Of a DNA stretch of 5,076 bases, positions 1 through 5,076 are shown in pieces. The notes below the pieces were generated by a model, which saw nothing but the letters and a program-made list of their open reading frames with translations, made no database searches and was not told the origin of the DNA. Within the stretch, counting starts at the first letter, position 1. Each line of letters opens with the position of its first letter. A program made the translations under genes and the position numbers. The stretch is taken from positions 1-5,076 of the forward strand of contig CAKUEV010000149.1 in NCBI GenBank assembly GCA_934646845.1, given 5' to 3'. The stretch comes from an uncultured Slackia sp. Lineage in GTDB: Bacteria > Actinomycetota > Coriobacteriia > Coriobacteriales > Eggerthellaceae.

Positions 1-501
1 GCGGTTGTGGCCGACGCCGAGCGCGTCGCCAAGGCCGAAGCTGAAGCGGCCGCCATGCGCGATAAGTACCTTCGCCTTCAGGCGGAATGGGACAACTATC
101 GCAAGCGCACGGCCGAAGAGGCTGGCGAGATGCGCGTTCGTGCTGCTGAAAAGCTCATGGGCGATTTGCTTCCCGTGATGGACGACTTCGAGCGCGCTAT
201 CGCGCACGCCGAGGCCAATGGCGATGCCGGCCTGCTCGACGGCGTGAAGGCGATTTCGACCAAGCTTTCCGAATCGCTCGGCAAGCATGGCCTTGAGGCC
301 ATCGACCCCGCGGGCGAGGCGTTCGACGCGCTTGAGCACCAGGCCGTAGGCCAGGTCGAAGACGCGAGCGTGCCCGACGAGACCGTGGCGCAGGTGTACC
401 AGAAGGGCTATCGCCTGGGCAAGAAGGTTATTCGTCCGGCAATGGTCACCATCTCCACTGGCGGCCCGAAGCGCGAAGTCGAAAGCGGCGACGCAGAATA
501 G
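1..501 (+). CDS. grpE: GrpE, nucleotide exchange factor of DnaK (5' end cut by window edge)
   Basis: GrpE is the cytoplasmic dimer that releases ADP from DnaK and so resets the chaperone cycle. The frame is open from base 1 to the TAG at 499-501 (166 visible residues). GTG at 7 is a possible start, but family members usually carry a longer acidic N-terminal arm, so I treat the gene as truncated on the left. Counting from base 1, residues ~6-55 form a charged, Ala/Glu-rich helix containing the typical RLQAEWDNYRKRT stretch (dimer coiled coil). The family signature lies in the C-terminal beta domain: FDALEHQA at 108-115 and GYRLGKKVIRPAMVTI at 136-151, with Lys where an acidic residue or Gly is usual (GYxLGD/E). 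It is followed by a short polar tail. Expected to follow dnaK and share its heat-shock promoter, both outside the window. Identity is secure; only the start is unknown. Confidence 0.95.
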   Translation, partial: AVVADAERVAKAEAEAAAMRDKYLRLQAEWDNYRKRTAEEAGEMRVRAAEKLMGDLLPVMDDFERAIAHAEANGDAGLLDGVKAISTKLSESLGKHGLEAIDPAGEAFDALEHQAVGQVEDASVPDETVAQVYQKGYRLGKKVIRPAMVTISTGGPKREVESGDAE

Positions 502-510
502 TATGTATTG

Positions 511-540
511 GAAGGCGGGCGCAGTGCTCGCCTTCTTTGT
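511..540 (+). promoter_or_regulatory. Stem-loop in the grpE-dnaJ gap (attenuator or processing site)
   Basis: Nine bases after the grpE stop, GAAGGCGGGC (511-520) pairs with GCTCGCCTTC (526-535): ten pairs, one of them G-U, with a five-base loop GCAGT. It is followed by TTTGT (536-540). The shape resembles an intrinsic terminator with a poor U-tract, so partial read-through is more likely than full stop, because dnaJ and hspR have no evident promoter of their own. It could equally protect the 3' end of an upstream dnaK-grpE transcript after cleavage. Its 3' arm also overlaps a pyrimidine tract that is complementary to the dnaJ Shine-Dalgarno. Confidence 0.65.
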
Positions 541-560
541 AGAAATTGCACGTCAGAATA

Positions 561-568
561 AAAGGAGG
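561..568 (+). promoter_or_regulatory. Strong Shine-Dalgarno that decides the dnaJ start
   Basis: AAAGGAGG is a full-length match to the anti-Shine-Dalgarno of 16S rRNA. It ends eight bases before TTG 577, an ideal distance. The other in-frame candidate, GTG 568-570, begins on the last G of this element and would have no usable ribosome-binding site; an in-frame TAA at 559-561 excludes starts further upstream. TTG 577 is therefore preferred. Confidence 0.8.
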
Positions 569-576
569 TGGCGCAG

Positions 577-1557
577 TTGGCAGCCACGCCGGACTACTAC
601 AAGACGCTCGGGGTTTCCCGCAGCGCCACGGACGAAGAGATTAAGAAGGCCTATCGCAAGCTTGCTCGCACGAACCACCCCGATGCAGGCGGCGATGAGG
701 AAAAGTTCAAGGAAATCAACGAGGCCTACGAGGTCTTGAGCGATAAGAAGAAGCGCAAGCTTTACGACCAGTACGGAACCGCCGATGAACAGCGTATTCC
801 CTATGGTTGGGGCGGCGGCGCCGGCGGCGCTGGGGCTTCGGGGTTCGGCGGCTTTGGCAGCTGGGCCGACATTCTTGACAGCATTCGTCGCGGTGAAGGC
901 GTGGCGGGCGCTGGCGGCTTCAACGTCGATGACATTTTCGGCGGAGGCGGCTTCGGCGGTTCTGGCTTCGGCGGCCAATACCAGCCGCAGCCCCAAAAGG
1001 GCCGCGATATGAACGTGACGCTCAACGTGAGCTTCGATGAGGCATTCAACGGCTGCACCAAGAAGGTGAGCGTGCGCAACCCCCAGGGCGGCGTCGAAAC
1101 GCTTGACGTGAAGGTGCCTGCCGGCGCGGTCGATGGCGGCCGCGTGCGCTTCCGCGGCAAGGGCGCTGCGGGTGCAAACGGGGGCCCAGCCGGCGATTTG
1201 CTCGTGACTACGAAAATCAGCGAGCATCCGCTGTATTCGCGCCATGGCGCCGATGTGCTCATGACGGTGCCCATCACGGTTTCCGAGGCTGCGCTCGGCG
1301 CAAAAATCGTGATTCCCGTGCCCGACGGCACGAAGATTCGCGTAAGCGTTCCTGCTGGTTCCCAAGACGGCACCGAGTTGAAAATCAGCGGCAAGGGCGC
1401 CCCGAACGTGAAGGGCTCGGGCAACGGCGCGTTGCGCATTACGTTCCATGTGGAAATCCCCAAGCACATGACCGAGCAGCAAGAGCAGGCCATGATCGAT
1501 TTCCAGGCGGCTTGCGAGCATGCGGGCCAAAACGTTCGCGAGCATTTAGGCGTGTAG
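577..1557 (+). CDS. dnaJ: DnaJ-family co-chaperone, class B (CbpA/DnaJ2-like, no zinc finger)
   Basis: A J-protein hands substrates to DnaK and stimulates its ATPase. From TTG 577 the protein has 326 residues. Residues 6-70 are the J domain, with HPD at 34-36 and a basic helix II ([10 protein letters not shown]). Residues ~78-133 are Gly/Phe-rich and contain two acidic DI(L/F) motifs (ADIL at 97-100, DDIF at 118-121). Residues ~143-300 are the two beta-sandwich substrate-binding domains (start [15 protein letters not shown]), ending in a short helical tail (~297-326) suited to dimerisation. The four CxxCxGxG zinc repeats of classical DnaJ are absent; the only cysteines are 160 and 313. This makes it class B, as in CbpA. 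It sits 75 bases after grpE and nine bases before hspR, so it is part of the same operon. A conventional annotation may start it at GTG 568 (three residues longer). A zinc-finger DnaJ may be encoded elsewhere. Confidence 0.93.
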   Translation: MAATPDYYKTLGVSRSATDEEIKKAYRKLARTNHPDAGGDEEKFKEINEAYEVLSDKKKRKLYDQYGTADEQRIPYGWGGGAGGAGASGFGGFGSWADILDSIRRGEGVAGAGGFNVDDIFGGGGFGGSGFGGQYQPQPQKGRDMNVTLNVSFDEAFNGCTKKVSVRNPQGGVETLDVKVPAGAVDGGRVRFRGKGAAGANGGPAGDLLVTTKISEHPLYSRHGADVLMTVPITVSEAALGAKIVIPVPDGTKIRVSVPAGSQDGTELKISGKGAPNVKGSGNGALRITFHVEIPKHMTEQQEQAMIDFQAACEHAGQNVREHLGV

Positions 1558-1566
1558 GAGATAGCA

Positions 1567-1944
1567 ATGGCAGACAGGCACACACCTCTCTATATGATCG
1601 GCGTCGCGGCCCAGCTGGCGGGCGTGCACCCTCAAACGCTGCGCATTTACGAGCAAAAGGGCCTCGTGAGCCCTCAGCGCACGAGCGGCAACACGCGCAT
1701 GTATTCGCAAGCCGACATCGAACGCCTTGAGCTTATCAACGAGCTCACGAGCGAGGGCATCAATCTTGCGGGCGTCATTCGAATTTTGGATTTGAAGGGC
1801 CGTCTCGACGAGCGCGATGAGGAAATCGACGACTTGCACAAAAAGGTGCGTCGCCTGGCCGACCGCGTGCATGAGCTCGAAACGCGCGAAAGCGTATCGC
1901 GCCTCATGCTTCCCGCGAGCACGCAAAACATCGAGGTGCGTTAG
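1567..1944 (+). CDS. hspR: HspR, MerR-family heat-shock repressor
   Basis: HspR represses the dnaK operon and often clpB in actinobacteria by binding the HAIR inverted repeat, with DnaK acting as co-repressor (family knowledge). The protein has 125 residues. Residues ~9-75 are a MerR winged helix-turn-helix: YMIGVAAQLAGVHPQTLRIY (9-28), then the wing EQKGLVSPQRTSGNTRMYS, and INLAGVIRIL near 65-74. The HPQTLR...GLVSP pattern is diagnostic for HspR/HspR-like MerR proteins. Residues ~78-110 form a charged coiled coil for dimerisation. There are no cysteines and no ligand domain, which argues against metal- or drug-sensing MerR relatives. ATG 1567 is preceded by AGGAG at 1556-1560, which overlaps the dnaJ TAG stop, at a six-base spacing; translation is probably coupled to dnaJ. 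Confidence 0.92.
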   Translation: MADRHTPLYMIGVAAQLAGVHPQTLRIYEQKGLVSPQRTSGNTRMYSQADIERLELINELTSEGINLAGVIRILDLKGRLDERDEEIDDLHKKVRRLADRVHELETRESVSRLMLPASTQNIEVR

Positions 1945-1950
1945 CGCGCC

Positions 1951-1992
1951 AACCTGTTAAATGCTCGTAGCGTTTAACAGGTTTTAGGGCGC
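1951..1992 (+). terminator. Long stem-loop after hspR (weak terminator or processing/stability element)
   Basis: AACCTGTTAAA (1951-1961) pairs perfectly with TTTAACAGGTT (1973-1983). Inside, T1962-G1972 (wobble) and GCT/AGC continue the stem to a three-base loop CGT, giving 15 pairs. Outside, GCGCC (1946-1950) can pair with GGCGC (1988-1992) across a four-base bulge TTAG. The stem is only followed by TTA before GGGCGC, so the U-tract is poor and termination is probably partial. It separates the grpE-dnaJ-hspR block from clpB. I see no clear -35/-10 pair or HAIR repeat between it and clpB, so clpB seems to rely on read-through or on a promoter I cannot recognise. Confidence 0.65.
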
Positions 1993-2017
1993 AACGCCAC
2001 TCGACGCATTCGAAACC

Positions 2018-2046
2018 AATTCTCTCCATCTGGGAAGGAGATAGTT
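2018..2046 (+). promoter_or_regulatory. Imperfect hairpin sequestering the clpB Shine-Dalgarno (candidate RNA thermometer)
   Basis: The clpB Shine-Dalgarno (AAGGAG, 2035-2040, eight bases before ATG 2049) lies in a symmetric hairpin. AATT (2018-2021) pairs with AGTT (2043-2046) with one G-U; C2022 opposes T2042; TCTCC (2023-2027) pairs with GGAGA (2037-2041); A2028 opposes A2036; TC (2029-2030) pairs with GA (2034-2035); the loop is TGG. That is eleven pairs with two single mismatches. Weak, mismatched stems over the ribosome-binding site of heat-shock genes are the pattern of RNA thermometers. Function is inferred only; stability was not calculated. Confidence 0.4.
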
Positions 2047-2048
2047 TT

Positions 2049-4775
2049 ATGAGACTCGACAAACTTGCAGTAACCGCTCAAGAGGCCTTCCAGGCCGCAA
2101 TGGGCATCGCGAGCGACGCCGACACGTCGTCGGTTGAGCCGATTCATTTGCTGAAGGCCCTGCTCGATGCGGGCGAGAACAACATTTCGGCCATCATCAA
2201 GCGTGTGGGCGCCGACCCGGCGATGCTTTCGGACGAAGTCGACAAGGCCATCGCCAATGGACCCAAGGTCACGGGCGGCGTGATGGGCATGCCCCTTCCG
2301 TCGCAGGGCCTCATGAACGCCATTGACAACGCGGTGAAGGCCGCCGAAAAGATGGGCGACTCCTACGCGACGAGCGAGCATCTGCTCATCGCCCTTACCG
2401 AAGATAAGGGCCAGGCGGGCAAGATCCTCAACGGCGCGGGCGTGACGCGCAAAAATATCGAGGAGGCCTACGACGACCTTCGCGGCGACACACGCGTGAC
2501 CGACCAGCAGAGCAAAGCCGAGCTCGATGCGCTGAACCAGTACGGCCAAAACCTCACTCAGCAGGCGCGCGAGGGCAAGCTCGATCCGGTTATTGGCCGT
2601 TCCGACGAGATTCGCCGCACCATTCAGGTGCTTTCGCGCCGCACGAAGAACAACCCTGTGCTCATTGGCGAGCCGGGCGTTGGCAAAACGGCAATCGTCG
2701 AGGGCTTGGCCCAGCGAATCGTTGCGGGCGACGTGCCGTCGAGCCTGAAAGACCACGATGTTATCGCGCTTGACCTGGGCGCTATGGTTGCGGGTGCGAA
2801 GTACCGCGGCGAATTCGAGGATCGTTTGAAGGCGGTTCTGCGCGAAGTGAAGCAGAGCAACGGCCGCATCATTCTGTTCATCGACGAGCTGCATACCATC
2901 GTGGGCGCTGGTTCCACGGGCGATTCGTCTATGGACGCGGGCAACATGCTCAAGCCCGCATTGGCGCGCGGCGAACTGCATGCCATCGGCGCGACCACGC
3001 TTGACGAGTACCGCAAATACATCGAGAAAGATGCCGCGCTTGAGCGCCGTTTTCAAACGGTACTCGTGGGCGAGCCCACCGTGGAAGACACCATCGCCAT
3101 TTTGCGCGGCCTGAAGGAAAAGTACGAAATCCACCACGGCGTGCGCATCACTGATTCGGCGATCGTCGCTGCGGCTGAGCTTTCGAACCGCTACATTTCC
3201 GACCGCTTCCTTCCTGATAAGGCCATCGACCTTATGGATGAAGCCGCCAGCCGTCTGCGCATCGAGATCGACTCCATGCCGCAGGAAATTGATGCTGCTC
3301 AGCGTAAATATACGCAGATGCAAATTGAGGAGCAGGCGCTCATGAAGGAGAGCGACCCGGCGAGCGCCGAGCGCCTGGAAGAGCTGCGCAAGCAAATGGC
3401 CACGTCGAAAGAATGGCTTGATGCGCGCAAGGCCGAATGGCGCAACGAGAAGGACGTCATCGAGAAGGTGCAAACCTTGAAGGCCGATATCGATGCGGCC
3501 CACGTTGACGAGGAAAAGGCAACGCGCGAGGGCGACCTGGTGAAGGCTTCCGAGATTCGCTATGCGAAGATTCCCGAGCTGCAGCGCCAGCTGGCCGAGG
3601 CCGAAGAGGCTGTGAACGCCAAGCAGGGCGACGGCGCCATTTTGAAGGAAGAGGTTTCCGACGAGGAAATCGCCGAAGTCGTGAGCGCGTGGACGGGCAT
3701 TCCCGTGTCGAAGATGATGCAGGGCGAAATGGCTAAGCTTGTTGACCTGGAGAGCCAGCTGCACAAGCGCGTCGTGGGCCAGGATGAGGCCGTCTCGGCG
3801 GTCGCCGGCGCCATTCGCCGCAATCGCGCGGGGCTTTCCGACCCTGACAGGCCCATTGGCAGCTTCCTGTTCCTGGGCCCCACGGGCGTTGGCAAAACCG
3901 AGCTCGCGAAGGCGCTCGCTGAATACCTGTTCGACACCGAGCGCGCCATGGTGCGTATCGATATGTCCGAATACATGGAGAAGTTCAGTGTGCAGCGCCT
4001 GATTGGTGCCCCTCCGGGATACGTGGGCTATGACGAGGGCGGCCAGCTCACTGAGGCCGTTCGCCGTCGTCCGTATAGCGTGATTCTGCTCGACGAAATC
4101 GAGAAGGCGCACCCCGATGTCTTCAATATTTTGCTGCAGGTGCTCGACGATGGTCGTCTGACCGACGGCCAGGGCCGCGTGGTGAGCTTCAAGAACGCGA
4201 TTATCATTATGACGAGCAACATTGGCTCGCAGACAATTCGCGATTTTGCGGCCGACGCGCAGGAAGAGGCCAAGGAACAGGGCGCCACGATGGGCGATTT
4301 GGTTCAGGATATGATGCAGGCCGATGCCGCCGGCTTTGCGAAGAAGATGGCGGAATTCCAGGCCGCAATGCAGGAGAACCTGCGTGCGACCTTCAGGCCC
4401 GAGTTCCTGAATCGTATCGACGACGTGATTACGTTCAAGCCGCTTTCGTCCGAAAACATCGAGAGCATTGTTGCTCTGCAGATCAAGGACGTGCAAGCGC
4501 GTTTGGCCGATCGCCGCATCGAGCTCGACGTGAAGCCTGCCGCCATCGAATCGCTTGCCATTGACGGCTTCGACCCGGTGTATGGCGCGCGTCCGCTGAA
4601 GCGTTTGGTGCAGCGTGAGGTCGTTGACCGCGTGGCGAACGAAATCGTCGCTGGCCGCGTGATGGAAGGCTCGAAGGTCATCATCGATTCCGATATCGTC
4701 GACGGCTACACCTGCAAGGTCGAAAACCCGCAGGCCGCTTCTGGCGAGCAGACCTACGAGGTTCCCGCTGAATAA
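2049..4775 (+). CDS. clpB: ClpB, ATP-dependent protein disaggregase (Hsp100)
   Basis: ClpB is a hexameric AAA+ ring that threads aggregated proteins through its pore together with DnaK. The 908-residue protein has all family parts: N domain (~1-145); AAA1 with Walker A GEPGVGKT (207-214), pore KYRGE (251-255, Tyr252), Walker B ILFIDE (275-280) and Arg333/334; coiled-coil M domain (~410-530), which separates ClpB from ClpA/ClpX and is the DnaK contact; AAA2 with Walker A GPTGVGKT (610-617), pore GYVGY (657-661), Walker B ILLDE (679-683), TSN (722-724), Arg finger 789 in [10 protein letters not shown], and sensor-2 GARPLKR (846-852). No IGF/IGL-type ClpP loop is seen. It is longer than the usual ~860-870 residues because of about 28 extra residues between TSN and FRPEF and a polar C-terminal tail (~880-908, only cysteine seen at 889). 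ATG 2049 has AAGGAG eight bases upstream. It follows hspR by 104 bases and is very likely in the same regulon. Confidence 0.97.
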   Translation: MRLDKLAVTAQEAFQAAMGIASDADTSSVEPIHLLKALLDAGENNISAIIKRVGADPAMLSDEVDKAIANGPKVTGGVMGMPLPSQGLMNAIDNAVKAAEKMGDSYATSEHLLIALTEDKGQAGKILNGAGVTRKNIEEAYDDLRGDTRVTDQQSKAELDALNQYGQNLTQQAREGKLDPVIGRSDEIRRTIQVLSRRTKNNPVLIGEPGVGKTAIVEGLAQRIVAGDVPSSLKDHDVIALDLGAMVAGAKYRGEFEDRLKAVLREVKQSNGRIILFIDELHTIVGAGSTGDSSMDAGNMLKPALARGELHAIGATTLDEYRKYIEKDAALERRFQTVLVGEPTVEDTIAILRGLKEKYEIHHGVRITDSAIVAAAELSNRYISDRFLPDKAIDLMDEAASRLRIEIDSMPQEIDAAQRKYTQMQIEEQALMKESDPASAERLEELRKQMATSKEWLDARKAEWRNEKDVIEKVQTLKADIDAAHVDEEKATREGDLVKASEIRYAKIPELQRQLAEAEEAVNAKQGDGAILKEEVSDEEIAEVVSAWTGIPVSKMMQGEMAKLVDLESQLHKRVVGQDEAVSAVAGAIRRNRAGLSDPDRPIGSFLFLGPTGVGKTELAKALAEYLFDTERAMVRIDMSEYMEKFSVQRLIGAPPGYVGYDEGGQLTEAVRRRPYSVILLDEIEKAHPDVFNILLQVLDDGRLTDGQGRVVSFKNAIIIMTSNIGSQTIRDFAADAQEEAKEQGATMGDLVQDMMQADAAGFAKKMAEFQAAMQENLRATFRPEFLNRIDDVITFKPLSSENIESIVALQIKDVQARLADRRIELDVKPAAIESLAIDGFDPVYGARPLKRLVQREVVDRVANEIVAGRVMEGSKVIIDSDIVDGYTCKVENPQAASGEQTYEVPAE

Positions 4776-4950
4776 AACGGCGTCGGTGCAGGCGAGGGCT
4801 CACGGCGCAACGGAATTCGGCGCGGCGCCTGGGCCGCGAGGCTTGTGTCGCAATGTGTAAAGCACGGTGGCGCTGGGCTTGGGCATAGCGGTTGGGCTCG
4901 AGAGGTCGGCCGTGGCGCCTGGGCGCAACGAGCGCTCGTGTGATATGCGG
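4776..4950. other. clpB 3' untranslated region / convergent intergenic, no convincing gene
   Basis: This 175-base stretch lies between the clpB stop and the terminator. Neither strand has a frame with a good ribosome-binding site and family-like sequence. It contains a 6-bp GC stem (CGCGGC 4821-4826 with GCCGCG 4833-4838), a spaced short repeat, and a perfect 12-base palindrome ACGAGCGCTCGT at 4928-4939. An 11-codon tryptophan-rich frame (4853-4888) is probably chance. Confidence 0.6.
4822..4924. repeat. Three short GC-rich repeats at 45-base spacing
   Basis: GCGGCGCCTGGGC (4822-4834), GTGGCGCTGGGC (4867-4878, one base missing) and GTGGCGCCTGGGC (4912-4924) begin exactly 45 bases apart. The 11-mer GGCGCCTGGGC is identical in the first and third copies. 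The sequence between copies is not conserved, so this may be an eroded tandem repeat or chance in GC-rich DNA. Confidence 0.35.
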
Positions 4951-4988
4951 AAATGCTCCGTTCGAGAAATCGAGCGGAGCATTTTTTT
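4951..4988 (+). terminator. Intrinsic terminator of the clpB transcript
   Basis: AAATGCTCCGTTCGA (4951-4965) pairs with TCGAGCGGAGCATTT (4970-4984) through 15 positions with one T-G wobble (4961/4974) and a GAAA tetraloop (4966-4969); a run of seven T spans 4982-4988. In + strand RNA it has a GNRA loop, G-U wobble and long U-tract. Read from the minus strand it has a C-A mismatch, a UUUC loop and only three U, so it works best for clpB, though it could weakly stop the convergent gene, whose stop codon overlaps the T-run. Confidence 0.9.
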
Positions 4989-5076
4989 ACGATGAGGCGG
5001 GAGCGTTCTTGCTCGACCCCTGCTCAGCTTCTACTCCGAGCATGTCGAGCAGCTCCTGGCGCGTATGGATGTCGAG
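4987..5076 (-). CDS. C-terminal end of a probable LuxR-type HTH regulator (partial)
   Basis: On the minus strand a frame enters from the right edge and ends at TAA (complement of 4987-4989), giving 29 residues. It begins LDIHTRQELLDMLG, which resembles the end of a LuxR/NarL-type DNA-binding domain, where the recognition helix is followed by a turn (KLxVHSRQEL) and a last dimer helix. A polar tail of about 15 residues (VEAEQGSSKNAPASS) follows. In Coriobacteriia such C-termini often belong to large membrane-bound LuxR proteins with an MFS-like N-terminal half, but that part is outside the window. The gene converges on clpB and is functionally unrelated as far as can be seen. The call rests on a short match remembered from the family, so other helix-ended proteins are possible. 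Confidence 0.6.
   Translation of the reverse strand, partial: LDIHTRQELLDMLGVEAEQGSSKNAPASS

Noticed and set aside
287..302. Inverted repeat ATGGCC-TTGA-GGCCAT inside grpE
   Set aside because: Short, within a conserved coding region and explained by the codons; no sign of a site.
805..975. GGC-rich tandem repeat in dnaJ
   Set aside because: This is the normal Gly/Phe-rich region of a J-protein, not a mobile or regulatory repeat.
553..1583. 330- and 260-codon minus-strand frames opposite dnaJ
   Set aside because: Same shadow effect; low-complexity Pro/Ala/His products and no ribosome-binding site, while the + strand protein is an unmistakable J-protein.
1725..1749. CTTGAG near an inverted GAGCTCA, considered as a HAIR element for HspR
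   Set aside because: It does not match the second half-site or spacing, lies inside hspR, and CTTGAG recurs throughout the window simply as Leu-Glu codons.
2461..2498. Possible internal clpB start at GTG 2496 (Val150), matching the position of the known E. coli short-form start
   Set aside because: The AGGAGG at 2461-2466 is 29 bases upstream, too far, and no start codon lies at a proper distance from it. Positional coincidence is noted but unsupported.
1974..4496. 840-codon open frame on the minus strand opposite clpB
   Set aside because: It is the antisense of a clear ClpB; the protein is rich in His/Leu/Arg/Ala with no family motif. Long antisense frames are expected in GC-rich genes with G/C third positions.
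4800..4982. 60-codon minus-strand frame in the clpB 3' region
   Set aside because: Its ATG sits in the terminator T-run with no Shine-Dalgarno, the product resembles nothing, and it overlaps the terminator hairpin.

Overview
The window holds the distal part of a heat-shock chaperone operon on the + strand, in the order grpE, a class B dnaJ, hspR, clpB, followed by the tail of an unrelated convergent gene. The DNA is GC-rich with strong G/C preference at third codon positions. The grpE-dnaJ-hspR-clpB order, with a MerR-type HspR repressor, is typical of Actinobacteria. The minus-strand fragment at the right edge reads like the last helix of a LuxR-type regulator (..HTRQELLDML..), a family strongly expanded in the anaerobic Coriobacteriia (Eggerthella/Slackia group). 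A member of that class is my best guess; this is inference from gene order and style, not a database match.

Layout. Positions 1-501: GrpE, cut at its 5' side by the window edge; dnaK is presumably just upstream. 502-576: intergenic leader with a GC-rich stem-loop (511-535), a pyrimidine tract and a very strong Shine-Dalgarno. 577-1557: DnaJ/CbpA-like co-chaperone without zinc finger, probably starting at TTG 577. 1567-1944: HspR, tightly coupled to dnaJ. 1945-2048: a long stem-loop (1951-1983, extendable to 1946-1992), then a small imperfect hairpin that hides the clpB ribosome-binding site (2018-2046). 2049-4775: full-length ClpB with an apparent insertion in its second AAA+ domain. 4776-4950: no convincing gene. 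4951-4988: strong intrinsic terminator. 4987-5076 (minus): 3' end of the LuxR-like gene.

How the genes work together. DnaK with its J-protein and its nucleotide exchange factor GrpE holds and refolds unfolded proteins; ClpB pulls polypeptides out of aggregates in cooperation with DnaK; HspR represses the system and in studied actinobacteria needs DnaK as co-repressor, closing a feedback loop. The operator for HspR (HAIR) is expected upstream of dnaK, outside the window, and I see none here.

The gene content is ordinary. The most interesting material is in the untranslated joints: a 29-nt symmetric imperfect hairpin over the clpB Shine-Dalgarno that looks like a possible RNA thermometer, a pair of mutually exclusive RNA foldings in the grpE-dnaJ gap that would open or close the dnaJ Shine-Dalgarno, and stem-loops between genes that could set chaperone ratios. 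These were read by hand base by base and not computed with a folding program.
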